Part shown: positions 8,738-20,047 of the stretch, one piece after another
Numbering within the stretch: the stretch's first letter is position 1
Layout of the letters: each line of letters starts with the position of its first letter
Assembly (NCBI GenBank): GCA_902500775.1
Contig: CABVRZ010000014.1
Span: 26,764-90,763 of the forward strand
Direction: 5' to 3'
Length of the DNA stretch: 64,000 nucleotides
DNA from: an uncultured Nitrospira sp.
Lineage (GTDB): Bacteria; Nitrospirota; Nitrospiria; Nitrospirales; Nitrospiraceae
Position numbers and translations under genes: made by a program
The notes under the pieces: generated by a model
Seen by the model: the letters and a program-made list of their open reading frames with translations, nothing else
Database searches by the model: none
What the model was told of the DNA's origin: nothing

Positions 8738-8811
8738 TGGTGGCCGATAGGGCACGAACCGTCGACCTCCAAGACACGATACCGCTTAGGTGAGCAGATG
8801 AAAGATTGGCA
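8738..8811 (-). pseudogene. tRNA-like remnant ending in CCA (tentative)
   Basis: Read on the minus strand this 74-base stretch ends GGTCGACGGTTCGTGCCC followed 5 bases later by CGGCCACCA, close to the variable loop, T-arm and CCA end of a bacterial tRNA. The first seven bases (TGCCAAT) pair with five of seven positions near the 3' end. The T-stem and anticodon stem do not pair properly, so this would be a decayed gene at best. It lies beside a decayed cydB and an insertion-sequence relic. Chance resemblance is possible. Confidence 0.22.
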
Positions 8812-8898
8812 ACGTACTGGAACATCAATGAAGCAGAAATGACGGCTGGATTTACGGTGAATCGCCATGAATACTGCGAGACACTCGTCACTTCTCAA

Positions 8899-9815
8899 CT
8901 ATCGGAGGTTCAAGAACCTTGGAATTCTGCGGAACGCGATGCACACTTCATGGACATCATCAGCCCGAGTTTTTCCAAAAAACTGTGAATGGAGATAAAT
9001 CTGATAGGCTAGAACAAGCAGAGCCCCAACCACAAACCAAACAATCCCAGCGGTTAATCCGAAGAATCAGTGGCCGTGTTGAATACAGTCAGGCTGAACG
9101 CCCGGCCAGTCGTCGAGATCAAGATATACGGATACATGCTGGACATCACGCTGACGAGCATCAGAAATATGAACACGCTGGACACAAGAACTGCAGAGGT
9201 ATCGCACCGCCGAAACCGCAAATACAGGCTATAACCCAGAGCGATGGCACCAATCTACGGCGCTAGATCCACCGCTGGATTCCTTGAAAAGCTGAGAGCC
9301 AAGCTCGGCTGAACCATTGGAACAGTCATCATCGTCAAGGCCGCCTACCCTACCGATATCCGCCCGAGGACCCAGGCAGCTGAGACAACTCTTTGATGGA
9401 GAAGACCTTCGGTCTTCATCGTAAGGTAATTTGCGCCGTGGAGCGCCAGAATCACCTCACTGCTCAGCCCCAATGGGACGGTGAACCAATCGAGGATTCC
9501 AGGCTCTGAACCAGATCGAAAGTCTGTCCAGAACGGGGCAAGGAAATACCCGTCCTAATTCAAGGAGACCCCACGGATTAAATTCCCCAACGCCGTACCA
9601 ATGACAATCGCCAAGAGTCCGTTGGAGATGCTAAAAGCCGTATCCCAAGCCTGCCTCCACAGCACATGATCGACTTGTGCCCGCAACTCCAACGCCAAGC
9701 CCCGAAAAATGAGTAGTCACAGTACCAAGATCAGGGCGAGATAGAACCCGCTGAACTCAGCCGCGTAGGCCTTAGGATAGGCAAAGAACAGGACGGCACC
9801 GAGGAGCATGTCCAC
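8899..9815 (-). pseudogene. cydB: Decayed cytochrome bd oxidase subunit II (cydB)
   Basis: Translating the minus strand across stops gives clear CydB sequence: LFFAYPKAYAAEFSGFYLAL, then LLIFRGLALELRAQVDH, LWRQAWDTAFSISNGLLA, GTALGNLIRGVSLN, FWTDFRSGSEPGILDWF, LALHGANYLT, and later MYPYILISTTGRAFSLTVFN and VWFVVGALLVLAYQIYL. In-frame stops replace residues at 9717-9719 (TGA for Trp), 9555-9557 (TAG for Gln), 9345-9347 and 9255-9257, and a one-base loss near 9056-9061 shifts the frame before the C-terminus, which ends at 8899-8901. The N-terminal 50-60 residues are missing, with a junction to a transposase relic near 9815. The intact enzyme would be the quinol-binding partner of CydA; no cydA is in the window. 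Confidence 0.85.
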
Positions 9816-9819
9816 GGCA

Positions 9820-10379
9820 CGACACGCAAGCACGACCGATCCCGACAGCCGCCGCTATCGCAAGAGCGCGGGCAAGGAAAGCAAACCTTGTTACATGGGC
9901 CACGCCACAATGGAAAACCGGAACGGGCGGGCCGTCGCGGAGCTGGTCACGCAGGCAAGCGGCACGGCAGAACGTGCGGCATCGGAGAAGATGCTGGCGA
10001 AGAAAGCCTCGCCACATGCACGCATCACGGTCGGCGCGGATAAGGCCTATGATGTTGCCGCACCCGTTGAACGCCTGCGGGCGAGGAATAGCACCCCGCA
10101 CATTGCCGTCAACGCGTATGTCACGAAGACCGGAGCAGCGCGCAAGACAAAATATCGGGAGGTGGCTGCAGTCGCCGCCGACTTTCTGCTCAATCTGATC
10201 GGTTACAACCTCCATCCGCATCCTGAAACTGCTGGCGCAGAGGGGATCTATGCGTCCGAAAACACAAACACGCCCTGATACGGCACCGGAATCCACGAGC
10301 CTTCAAAAACATACCGCGTGGCTATCTCAAAAAACGGAAACTTCCATCATAAATGAGGGGTTTTCAGCAGACTGCTAGA
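9820..10379 (+). pseudogene. IS5-type transposase, C-terminal relic with frameshift
   Basis: The reading frame encodes ASTTDPDSRRYRKSAGKESK, CYMGHATMENRNGRAVAELV, ITVGADKAYD and KTKYREVAAVAADFLLNLIG, the C-terminal half of an IS5-family DDE transposase. The part upstream of the TDPD motif is missing, and a segment between VTKTG and ARKTKYR appears deleted. One extra base near 10210 moves the family's last stretch (IRILKLLAQRG) into another frame, which then runs to a stop around 10377-10379. No terminal inverted repeats were identified. The 5' break abuts the cydB relic, so both were probably truncated by the same rearrangement. Confidence 0.82.
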
Positions 10380-10400
10380 AGGTCTACCTCTGACGGTGGC

Positions 10401-11204
10401 CTAACCGATCGCCATTGCAGCTTTCAGCGAGCGGACGAAGTCAGCGACATGCCTGACCATGCCAGGGTCTTGTTGATGAGCGGCAATCTGTTTCACGATC
10501 GCGCTGCCGACGATGACTCCGTCCGCCATCTTTGACACGCGCGCCGCATCCTCCGGTGTCGCCACACCAAACCCAACAGCAACGGGAGCTGCAGAGACCT
10601 TTCGGAGTTTCTCGATATTCTGCTGGATGTCTGTCGCATTGCTCAGGTTTGCCCCGGTAATACCGGTCAACGAGACATAGTAGACGAACCCGTGCGACTC
10701 CTTGGCCACGAGTTTCCGTCGATCCGTTGTGCTGGTCGGCGCAAGCAAGAAGATCAGCGAGAGGCCAACGGCATCCGCTGGAGCCTTAAGCGGCCCTGCT
10801 TCGTCCGGTGGCATATCTGGCACGATCAACCCGTCCACTCCTGCCGCCTTTGCAACCTTGCAAAACTCTTCACAGCCTAGGGCATGGATGGAGTTGTAAT
10901 ACAGCATGAGGATGATCGGAATCTGGGTGCGCTGCCGGAGGGACGTGACCGACGCAAGGATCTGGCGAAGCGTCGTGCCGTTCTTCAAGGCCCGCTCGGC
11001 TGCCTGCTGAATCACCGGCCCATCGGCGATGGGATCTGAAAACGGCACGCCCAACTCGATGATATCGGCGCCGGCCTGCTCAAGTGCGACGACGAGCTGC
11101 TCAGTTTCGTCCAATCCTGGGTCTCCGGCCATGAGATAGGCAATGAGGGCTTTCTGCTTGTTCTCACGCAGACGTGCAAAGGTGTTGTCCAACCGTCCAC
11201 TCAT
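10401..11204 (-). CDS. trpA: Tryptophan synthase alpha chain
   Basis: The alpha subunit splits indole-3-glycerol phosphate to indole and glyceraldehyde-3-phosphate and channels indole to TrpB. The 267-residue TIM barrel is full length. Visible motifs are [13 protein letters not shown] near the start, the catalytic glutamate in [19 protein letters not shown], the catalytic aspartate region [14 protein letters not shown], and phosphate-binding [11 protein letters not shown] and VIVGSAIV near the end. The start ATG overlaps the trpB stop by four bases (ATGA), indicating translational coupling. It is the last gene of the trp operon; the transposase relic follows within about 25 bases. Confidence 0.97.
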   Translation of the reverse strand: MSGRLDNTFARLRENKQKALIAYLMAGDPGLDETEQLVVALEQAGADIIELGVPFSDPIADGPVIQQAAERALKNGTTLRQILASVTSLRQRTQIPIILMLYYNSIHALGCEEFCKVAKAAGVDGLIVPDMPPDEAGPLKAPADAVGLSLIFLLAPTSTTDRRKLVAKESHGFVYYVSLTGITGANLSNATDIQQNIEKLRKVSAAPVAVGFGVATPEDAARVSKMADGVIVGSAIVKQIAAHQQDPGMVRHVADFVRSLKAAMAIG

Positions 11205-12397
11205 AGGGTGACCCCTCGCATTCTGGCCACTTGCTGGACGTCCTTGTCCCCTCGGCCCGAAAGGTTGGCGATGATGAGCTGCGACTTCTTCAGCTTGGAC
11301 GCCAGTTTCACGACTTCCGCGATCGCATGGGCGCTTTCTAACGCGGGCACGATGCCTTCTTCGCGCGCCAGCAGATCAAAGGCTGCCATCGCTTCACTGT
11401 CCGTCGCATAGGTGTACTCAATACGACCCTGATCATGGTAGAGGCTATGCTCTGGCCCGACCGCCGCATAGTCCAGGCCAGCCGAAACGGAATGGGTCAA
11501 ATTGATCTGCCCATTCTCGTCCTGCAGCAGATAAGTCATCGTACCCTGCAAGACCCCTGGCTTCCCGCCTGAAAACCGTGCCGCATGTTTTCCACTGACG
11601 ATTCCCGTCCCACCGGCCTCGACCCCGATCATCTTGACCTTGCTGTCTTTCAAAAACGCATGGAACAACCCGATCGAATTGCTCCCACCGCCGACACACG
11701 CCACGAGATAGTTCGGCAACTTGCCTTCTGCAGCCAGAATCTGCTTCCTCGCTTCTCGTCCGATGATGGCCTGAAAATCACGGATCATCATGGGATAGGG
11801 ATGCGCCCCCAGGACCGACCCGAGGATGTAATGAGTGGTCCGGACATTCGTCGTCCAATCGCGCATCGCTTCACTAATCGCGTCTTTCAACGTGCGGCTC
11901 CCGGCATCCACGCCGGTCACTTTGGCCCCCAAGAGACGCATGCGAAAGACATTCAATGCCTGCCGTTCCATGTCTTCCGTACCCATATAGATTTCACACT
12001 CAAGCCCAAACATGGCGGCTGCCGTCGCCGTGGCCACTCCATGCTGACCGGCTCCCGTCTCGGCAATCACCCGAGGCTTCTTCATACGCACCGCGAGCAA
12101 GGCTTGCCCGATGGCATTATTAATCTTATGGGCCCCGGTATGACACAGATCTTCCCGCTTCAAATAAATCTTGGCACCGCCCAACTTCTTGGTCAGCCGA
12201 TCGGCACGGTAGAGACTGGTCGGGCGCCCGACATATTGCTTGAGGTAATAGGCCAGGTCTGCTTGAAAACGACGGTCCTTCTTGACCTTGGCATACTCCT
12301 CCTCTAGCTCAAGCAACGCCGGCATGAGGGTTTCAGGCACATACCGCCCGCCATAGGGTCCAAAGCGGCCACGATTATCGGGAAGCGTCGTCGGCAT
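11201..12397 (-). CDS. trpB: Tryptophan synthase beta chain
   Basis: The PLP-dependent beta subunit condenses indole with serine to form tryptophan. The product has 398 residues, the usual TrpB1 length. The PLP lysine lies in [16 protein letters not shown], the catalytic glutamate in [18 protein letters not shown], and the PLP phosphate loop in [15 protein letters not shown]. The TrpA-interacting N-terminal [12 protein letters not shown] is present. It overlaps trpA by four bases and lies 53 bases after trpF. This is the alpha2beta2-forming TrpB1 type, consistent with trpA next to it. Confidence 0.98.
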   Translation of the reverse strand: MPTTLPDNRGRFGPYGGRYVPETLMPALLELEEEYAKVKKDRRFQADLAYYLKQYVGRPTSLYRADRLTKKLGGAKIYLKREDLCHTGAHKINNAIGQALLAVRMKKPRVIAETGAGQHGVATATAAAMFGLECEIYMGTEDMERQALNVFRMRLLGAKVTGVDAGSRTLKDAISEAMRDWTTNVRTTHYILGSVLGAHPYPMMIRDFQAIIGREARKQILAAEGKLPNYLVACVGGGSNSIGLFHAFLKDSKVKMIGVEAGGTGIVSGKHAARFSGGKPGVLQGTMTYLLQDENGQINLTHSVSAGLDYAAVGPEHSLYHDQGRIEYTYATDSEAMAAFDLLAREEGIVPALESAHAIAEVVKLASKLKKSQLIIANLSGRGDKDVQQVARMRGVTL

Positions 12398-12450
12398 GTG
12401 ATCAGTTCCTCCTGAGTGACTTATGGGGATGGAAAGTATAGTAGTGCAGG

Positions 12451-13080
12451 TCAGGCCGGCACAAGCCTAGCAGCTGCAATAAATGCCTTCACTTTCTCAT
12501 GGTCCTTTTTCCCAGGACTTAGCTCCACTCCGCTACTGATATCGACCCCGTAGGGATGCACACGGGCGATCGCGTCAGCCACATTCACCGGAGTCAGTCC
12601 ACCAGCGAGGACGATCGGTGTAGATCGAGCGGCTTCCTGTGCCAACGTCCAATCCACGGTTTGCCCGGTCCCGCCATAGGCCTGGTTGGAAAAAGCATCG
12701 ATGAGAAACCCTCGCACATTGGCCCGCCCTTGGAATTCCGCCAGTGCAAGAAAGGTCCCCCGATCTTTGAGGCGAAGAGCCTTCAGGATGGGACGTCCAA
12801 GATCCTGACAATACGGGACAGTTTCATCTCCATGTAGCTGTGCCAGTGCCAGACCACATTCATCCATCAATTCCCGAACTCTATTGGGTTCTTCGTTGAC
12901 AAATACGCCGACGGGCAGCACAAATGGTGGAAGCCCAGCCACAATACGTTTCACCACCGACGCCTCGACGAAACGAGGACTTTTTCGATACATCACAAAA
13001 CCCAGGGCATCCACCCCGGCTGCCACCGCAACCTTTGCATCCTCCACATTGGTGATACCGCAAATCTTAATCTTTACCAT
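12451..13080 (-). CDS. trpF: Phosphoribosylanthranilate isomerase
   Basis: This TIM-barrel enzyme isomerises phosphoribosylanthranilate to CdRP in tryptophan synthesis. It starts [14 protein letters not shown], where the cysteine is the catalytic general base, and carries [22 protein letters not shown], the general acid aspartate in [19 protein letters not shown] and [19 protein letters not shown]. About 209 residues is normal. A GTG at 13081-13083 directly precedes the ATG chosen here, so the start may be one codon earlier. The gene lies between trpC and trpB in the operon. Confidence 0.95.
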   Translation of the reverse strand: MVKIKICGITNVEDAKVAVAAGVDALGFVMYRKSPRFVEASVVKRIVAGLPPFVLPVGVFVNEEPNRVRELMDECGLALAQLHGDETVPYCQDLGRPILKALRLKDRGTFLALAEFQGRANVRGFLIDAFSNQAYGGTGQTVDWTLAQEAARSTPIVLAGGLTPVNVADAIARVHPYGVDISSGVELSPGKKDHEKVKAFIAAARLVPA

Positions 13081-13094
13081 CACGCCAGCATCAT

Positions 13095-13922
13095 CTAAGC
13101 CGATTGGCTACTCCGAGCCGTGGTTCCGAGCAATTCGCGAACCTTGTCCGCCGTGTTGTCCGCACGAATAAGTGACTCTCCGATCAACATGGCATGAATC
13201 CCGGCCTCATTCAGCTTGGTGACGTCCTCACGTTTATGAATCCCGCTCTCACTGATGATCAGTTTGTCCGATGGAATCCGCTTTGCCAAACGAAACGTCA
13301 CATTGAGGTCGGTCGTAAAGGTTTTCAGATCCCGGTTATTGATCCCTATCATCCTTGCCGTGGGAATCCATTCCAAAACCGTATCCAACTCTCGCTCATG
13401 ATGGGTTTCAAAGAGGCTATCCATTCCTAATTCGTTTGCTAACGCATAGAAATCGATCAGTTGCCGTCGCTCCAATGCCCCCACGATCAGCAAGATCGCG
13501 TCTGCGCCATGGGCCCGAGCCTCGTAAAACTGGATATCCCCGACCATGAACTCTTTATTGAGTGCCGGGATTGGGAATGCTTGCTTAATCTCTTTCAGAT
13601 ACCGAAGGTTCCCTTGAAAAAAATCCTTGTCGGTCAACACGGAAACGGCCGAGGCCCCTTGTTCTCGATAGATCCGCGCTAAACTCAGATGATCAAACTC
13701 CTCCGCAAACTCCTCCCGCAACAAGCCCAGACTCGGCGAGGCTTTCTTCACTTCTGCAATCAAGGCTGGCGCCGCCGGCGGCTTGGTCGCATCGAGTGTA
13801 ACAGCAAACCCAAGCGTGGGCGGTGCATCCCTGATGGCCGCTTTGAGATCAGCGAGGTAGGCACGACTTTGCTTATGCCGCAGTTCTGCTTTCTTATGCT
13901 CTAAAATGCGATCGAGAATCAT
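13095..13922 (-). CDS. trpC: Indole-3-glycerol-phosphate synthase
   Basis: This enzyme closes the indole ring of CdRP to give indole-3-glycerol phosphate. Motifs are IAEVKKASPSLGLLREEF with the active-site lysine, VSVLTDKDFFQG, ALNKEFMVGDIQFYEARAHG, IGINNRDLKTFTTDL and ISESGIHKREDV. The length (about 275) is normal and the protein is not fused to TrpF, unlike in enteric bacteria. A TTG codon directly before the ATG is an alternative start. The trpD stop is seven bases upstream, so the genes are tightly packed. Confidence 0.96.
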   Translation of the reverse strand: MILDRILEHKKAELRHKQSRAYLADLKAAIRDAPPTLGFAVTLDATKPPAAPALIAEVKKASPSLGLLREEFAEEFDHLSLARIYREQGASAVSVLTDKDFFQGNLRYLKEIKQAFPIPALNKEFMVGDIQFYEARAHGADAILLIVGALERRQLIDFYALANELGMDSLFETHHERELDTVLEWIPTARMIGINNRDLKTFTTDLNVTFRLAKRIPSDKLIISESGIHKREDVTKLNEAGIHAMLIGESLIRADNTADKVRELLGTTARSSQSA

Positions 13923-13929
13923 CAAACAC

Positions 13930-14949
13930 TCATCCCCTTGTCGTATAGGCGATCAGTCGATCCAACTTGTCTGCCGCAGCCCCTGAGTCGATGGTCTGCT
14001 GTGCGAGGCGGAAGCCATCCCTCAATGTTTTCGCCTTTTGACCCGCAACCATAGCAGGCGCCGCATTCAAACAGACGATGTCCCGCTTTGAGCCTTTTCG
14101 GCCCTGCAAAACTTCTTTCACGATTCGTGCATTGTCCTCCGGCGTACCACCGGCAACCTCTTTTCGGGGAACGCGTGGCAGATCAAATTCTTCCGGCGCG
14201 ATAAAGTAGCTCGAGACGACCCCGCCCCTGCCTTCGGAAACTTTCGTCCGATCTGACAGCGTGATTTCATCCAATCCGTCCATCCCATGAATCACGAAGC
14301 AATGTTGTGATCCCAGTTCCATCAGGACTCGTCCAAGAACTTCTGTCTTCTGTGCCTCATACACTCCAAGCACCTGATGCGTGGCCCCTGCGGGATTCGT
14401 CAATGGCCCCAGCACGTTCAAGATCGTCCGGATCCCCATTTCCTGCCTCGGCCCGGCACAATGTTTCATTGCGCTGTGGTAATGCGGTGCGAACAAGAAC
14501 CCGATACCAACGTCGTCGATGCAATCCACCATGCGATTAGATTCCAGGTCGATCTTGACTCCGAGAGCACTCAACACATCGGCACTCCCACTCCTGGAAG
14601 ACACAGAGCGATTGCCATGTTTCGCCACAGTGATGCCGGCCCCCGCCACGACAAAGGCCGCAGTCGTGGAAATGTTGAACGTGTTGGCGCCGTCCCCTCC
14701 GGTCCCGCAGGTATCCACAACAATTGAGGCTCCCACCCTGATTCGAGATGCTCGCGATCGCATCGCCCTGGCCGAGCCAACGATTTCATCGACCGTCTCA
14801 CCCTTCTGCCTGAGCCCCATCAGATAGGCAGCGACCTGAGCTGGAGTGGCTACCCCATCCATGACTTCAATCAGGACCGTTTCCGCTTCTTGTGCGGAAA
14901 GATCGATGCGGTCTGCCAGCTTGGCGAGCGCCTCTCTAATCATGGTCAT
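13930..14949 (-). CDS. trpD: Anthranilate phosphoribosyltransferase
   Basis: This enzyme transfers phosphoribose from PRPP to anthranilate. The 339-residue product shows the PRPP-binding VDTCGTGGDGANTFNIS, KHGNRSVSSRSGSADVLSALG, a magnesium-site region GMDGLDEITLS and NVLGPLTNPAGA. It is not fused to TrpG, which is encoded by the separate upstream gene 14 bases away. A second in-frame ATG two codons in is a minor alternative start. Everything fits a normal member of the operon. Confidence 0.97.
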   Translation of the reverse strand: MTMIREALAKLADRIDLSAQEAETVLIEVMDGVATPAQVAAYLMGLRQKGETVDEIVGSARAMRSRASRIRVGASIVVDTCGTGGDGANTFNISTTAAFVVAGAGITVAKHGNRSVSSRSGSADVLSALGVKIDLESNRMVDCIDDVGIGFLFAPHYHSAMKHCAGPRQEMGIRTILNVLGPLTNPAGATHQVLGVYEAQKTEVLGRVLMELGSQHCFVIHGMDGLDEITLSDRTKVSEGRGGVVSSYFIAPEEFDLPRVPRKEVAGGTPEDNARIVKEVLQGRKGSKRDIVCLNAAPAMVAGQKAKTLRDGFRLAQQTIDSGAAADKLDRLIAYTTRG

Positions 14950-14963
14950 CCTGGTAAGGTCGG

Positions 14964-15527
14964 TTAAAGTTTCAGGAAGTTGCGAAGGAGATCTTTACCT
15001 GCGGTCGTCAAAATTGATTCTGGATGGAATTGGACGCCTTCCACGCCCAGTGTCTTATGGCGGAGCCCCATGATCTCACCCTCAGCAGTTTCCGCTGAAA
15101 TCTCGCAGCAATCCGGGAGATTCGCCCGATTGACGATCAGCGAATGGTAGCGAGTTGCTTCAAACGGGTTCGGCAATGAGTGAAAGATGGTCTTCCCGTC
15201 ATGCTGAATCTGTGACGTCTTCCCATGCATCAGGCGCGACGCGCGAATCACTTCACCTCCGTAGGCAACGGCCATCGATTGATGCCCCAAACAGACACCA
15301 AGGACGGGAATTTTTCCACTAAACCGGCGGATTGCATCGACCGAAATCCCGGCCTCCTTCGGCGTGCATGGCCCAGGGGATATTACCAGACGGTCCGGAC
15401 GCATCTCTTCGATCTGGTCAAGGGAAACCTTGTCGTTGCGAACGACCTGAACGTCTTCGCCTAACTCGCCCAGATACTGAACGAGGTTGTAGGTGAAGGA
15501 ATCGTAGTTATCGATGACCAACAACAT
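14964..15527 (-). CDS. trpG: Anthranilate synthase glutamine amidotransferase subunit
   Basis: This subunit frees ammonia from glutamine for TrpE. In 187 residues it shows [32 protein letters not shown], the nucleophile cysteine in [16 protein letters not shown] and the catalytic histidine in FHPESILT. In many bacteria the same protein also serves PabB in folate synthesis; no second amidotransferase is in the window. Upstream, between it and trpE, lies a nine-base inverted repeat (CGTGAAGCG near 15545 and CGCTTCACG near 15576), which may modulate the message. Confidence 0.96.
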   Translation of the reverse strand: MLLVIDNYDSFTYNLVQYLGELGEDVQVVRNDKVSLDQIEEMRPDRLVISPGPCTPKEAGISVDAIRRFSGKIPVLGVCLGHQSMAVAYGGEVIRASRLMHGKTSQIQHDGKTIFHSLPNPFEATRYHSLIVNRANLPDCCEISAETAEGEIMGLRHKTLGVEGVQFHPESILTTAGKDLLRNFLKL

Positions 15528-15601
15528 AGGCGTCTCTCGTCGTCCGTGAAGCGCATCTCAGCAGAGAATCCGACTCGCTTCACGCTTCACAAATCACGCA
15601 T

Positions 15602-17098
15602 TTACTCAAGCCCCTGCTCCGCCAGTTCGATCGCCTTCATCATGGCTCGTGACTTGTTACAAGTTTCTTCATACTCATGTTCCGGATTGGAGTCGGCAAC
15701 GATACCGGCACCGGCTTGGATAAACGCTCGACGCCGCGAAACCACAACCGTGCGAATATTGATGCACATATCCATATTGCCGGTGAAGCTGATGTAGCCG
15801 ACGGCCCCGGCATAGGGACCACGCTTCGTCGGTTCAAGCTCCTCTATAATTTCCATAGCCCGAATCTTCGGCGCACCAGACACGGTGCCGGCTGGGAAAC
15901 AGGCCTTCAGTACATCATAGACGTTCTTGCTTGTGCTCAATTTTCCGGTCACATTCGACACAATGTGCATAACATGAGAGTACCGCTCGACATTCATCAA
16001 GGATTCCACACACACTGACCCCCGCTCAGCGACACGACCAATATCGTTTCGTCCCAGGTCCACCAGCATGATGTGCTCGGCCCGCTCCTTAGCGTCGGCC
16101 AACAAGCGGCGCTCGAGTTCCGCATCTTCTTCCGCCGTCACCCCACGCCGCCTTGTCCCCGCGATTGGACGCACGGAAGCGAGGCCCTCTTCACAACGCA
16201 CCAGAATTTCTGGGGACGAGCCCACCAACTCCACCCCTGCAATACGCAGGTAATACATGTACGGCGACGGGTTCACCACGCGAAGTGCTCGATAGAGTTG
16301 AAAGGGTGGCGCCTGCAGATTCGTTTCCCACCGTTGCGACAGGACGCACTGAAAGATATCTCCTGCTTTGATGTACTCCTGAGCGCGAGTCACCATTTTT
16401 TCGAAATCCGCCCGATTCATATTGGCGGTAAATCGAAGTGGCGATCGACGACGCCTGGGTTTGACACGCCGCAACGGACGACGGATCCTCGCAATCATCG
16501 CTTCGATTCTGCTTGTCGCTTCCCGATAGGCAGTGCGAATGTCTTTCTCGGAAGTTGACTTCACATGCGCGTTAGCGACCACTTTTATTTTTTGCGACAC
16601 GTTGTCAAAAATCAACAACGTCTCCGTCAGAAGAAAGGCGAAGTCCGGAAGGTCCAGGTGGTCTTTTCTTCTGGACGGGAGATGCTCAAACGTCTTGACG
16701 ATATCATAGCCAAGATACCCGACAGCTCCCCCGACAAACCGCGGCAACTCCGGCACCGTCACAGGACGATAGGTCTCAAGGAGCTCACGCAGGCGGTCCA
16801 AGGGAGCACCTTGGCTAGGGATACGTCGAACACGCCTCCCTTTCTTAACGCACAAGTCCCCTCGATCTTCGTAGATGACGAGTGGGGATCCGCTACCAAG
16901 AAAAGAGTATCGCGCCCATTTCTCCCCTCCCTGGATGCTTTCTAGCAAATACGCAGAGGGGCCATGGTCGATCTTGGCAAAGGCCGAAACTGGGGTATCC
17001 TGATCTGCCAGGATTTCGCGAAATAGTGGAACAAGATTGCCCTGTTGAGCGTAGGAACGGAACTCATCCAGATTAAGCGAATAGGTGGCTGATCGCAT
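15602..17098 (-). CDS. trpE: Anthranilate synthase component I
   Basis: TrpE converts chorismate to anthranilate with ammonia from TrpG. The start chosen (MRSATYSLNLDEF) avoids overlap with the LysM gene, and the earlier in-frame ATG at 17155 would overlap it by 47 bases. The product is about 498 residues. The N-terminal domain holds SAYLLESIQGG, whose LLES is the known tryptophan feedback site. The catalytic domain holds ADIFQCVLSQRWE, RPIAGTRRRG, EHIMLVDLGRNDIGRV, PAGTVSGAPKIRAMEIIEELE and IQAGAGIVADSNPEHEYEET. Feedback inhibition by tryptophan is therefore likely. Confidence 0.95.
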   Translation of the reverse strand: MRSATYSLNLDEFRSYAQQGNLVPLFREILADQDTPVSAFAKIDHGPSAYLLESIQGGEKWARYSFLGSGSPLVIYEDRGDLCVKKGRRVRRIPSQGAPLDRLRELLETYRPVTVPELPRFVGGAVGYLGYDIVKTFEHLPSRRKDHLDLPDFAFLLTETLLIFDNVSQKIKVVANAHVKSTSEKDIRTAYREATSRIEAMIARIRRPLRRVKPRRRRSPLRFTANMNRADFEKMVTRAQEYIKAGDIFQCVLSQRWETNLQAPPFQLYRALRVVNPSPYMYYLRIAGVELVGSSPEILVRCEEGLASVRPIAGTRRRGVTAEEDAELERRLLADAKERAEHIMLVDLGRNDIGRVAERGSVCVESLMNVERYSHVMHIVSNVTGKLSTSKNVYDVLKACFPAGTVSGAPKIRAMEIIEELEPTKRGPYAGAVGYISFTGNMDMCINIRTVVVSRRRAFIQAGAGIVADSNPEHEYEETCNKSRAMMKAIELAEQGLE

Positions 17099-17108
17099 CC
17101 CGCACCGC

Positions 17109-17756
17109 TTACTCGTTTCCGACCTTGAGCTTTTGGCCGACTTCGATGATGTCATCGGGAAGGTTGTTCATTTTCTTCAACTTCTCGATGTCGAGACCAT
17201 ACCGCCGACCAATACCAAAAAGCGTCTCCCCCGGCTTCACAACATGGACCGTCTGGCTAAATTTCGGCGTGGAATTCGTTACGCCTTGCGCCGAGGAGCT
17301 TTTGGCATCACTTCCGCTCGATTCCGTCATAACCACTTTTGACGGTTCTTTTACTGGCTCAAGTTTCTTTGGCTTTCCTGCTGCAGACGGGCTTTTCCGC
17401 TGCATATCCTCAAGCGCTTTTCGTTCAAGCACCGTTGCTTCTCTGATCGCTTCAGTCTCTTCCTGAAGACGGGTCATCTGCTCACGTGCCATCTGTACCT
17501 GCGCTGACAGTTCCCGGTTTCTCGACTCGAACTCAGCCAGCTCCACCTTCGTCCGCTTCACTTCACTGTCCAGTTCAGCCGTGCGTTTTTCTTCCTGGGC
17601 CAAGAGGCGCTGAAAGTTGAGGCTCCGTGCCTTTTCAGCGTTGAATTTTTCTTCCAGTACCACACACCCGCTCACGACCGACCCTCCAAACAATAGGATT
17701 CCAAAGAGCGTGATCTTCTGAATTCGCACACCGATTGGATGCCCATTCCTCCGCAT
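17109..17756 (-). CDS. LysM-domain lipoprotein with coiled coil, first gene of the trp transcript
   Basis: The start at 17756 is supported by a strong AAGGAGG ribosome binding site about five bases upstream; the longer frame from 17837 lacks one. The 215-residue product has a lipoprotein signal with lipobox VVSGC near residue 30, then a long coiled coil (about 40-120, rich in E, K, R and Q), a low-complexity linker with SPSAAGKPKK, and a C-terminal LysM domain (HVVKPGETLFGIGRRYGLDIEKLKKMNNL) that would bind peptidoglycan. It lies 10 bases upstream of trpE on the same strand, an odd head for a biosynthetic operon. Function unknown beyond an envelope role. Confidence 0.8.
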   Translation of the reverse strand: MRRNGHPIGVRIQKITLFGILLFGGSVVSGCVVLEEKFNAEKARSLNFQRLLAQEEKRTAELDSEVKRTKVELAEFESRNRELSAQVQMAREQMTRLQEETEAIREATVLERKALEDMQRKSPSAAGKPKKLEPVKEPSKVVMTESSGSDAKSSSAQGVTNSTPKFSQTVHVVKPGETLFGIGRRYGLDIEKLKKMNNLPDDIIEVGQKLKVGNE

Positions 17757-17939
17757 ACACCCTCCTTTTGCCCAGCCATGCCCCATTTCCGAGGACGAAG
17801 CGACACTTAGAATAGTGGGCACTGGTGCGAAAGTCAAAGCAAGCGGCCAGACCCCGTTTGACCGTTTCCCTGGCCTGTGCTACGGTCAGCCCCAGTTCCA
17901 AGTATTCGCCCGCTTCATGCTGATTGACGGCTGTCATGA

Positions 17940-20045
<2,106 letters not shown>

Positions 20046-20047
20046 GC

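Noticed and set aside
10350..10379. Similarity of the transposase relic end (GGTTTTCAGCAGACTGCTAG) to the end of hairpin repeat copy 1
   Set aside because: Only the right end is alike and no matching left end was found, so I do not count it as a fourth repeat copy.
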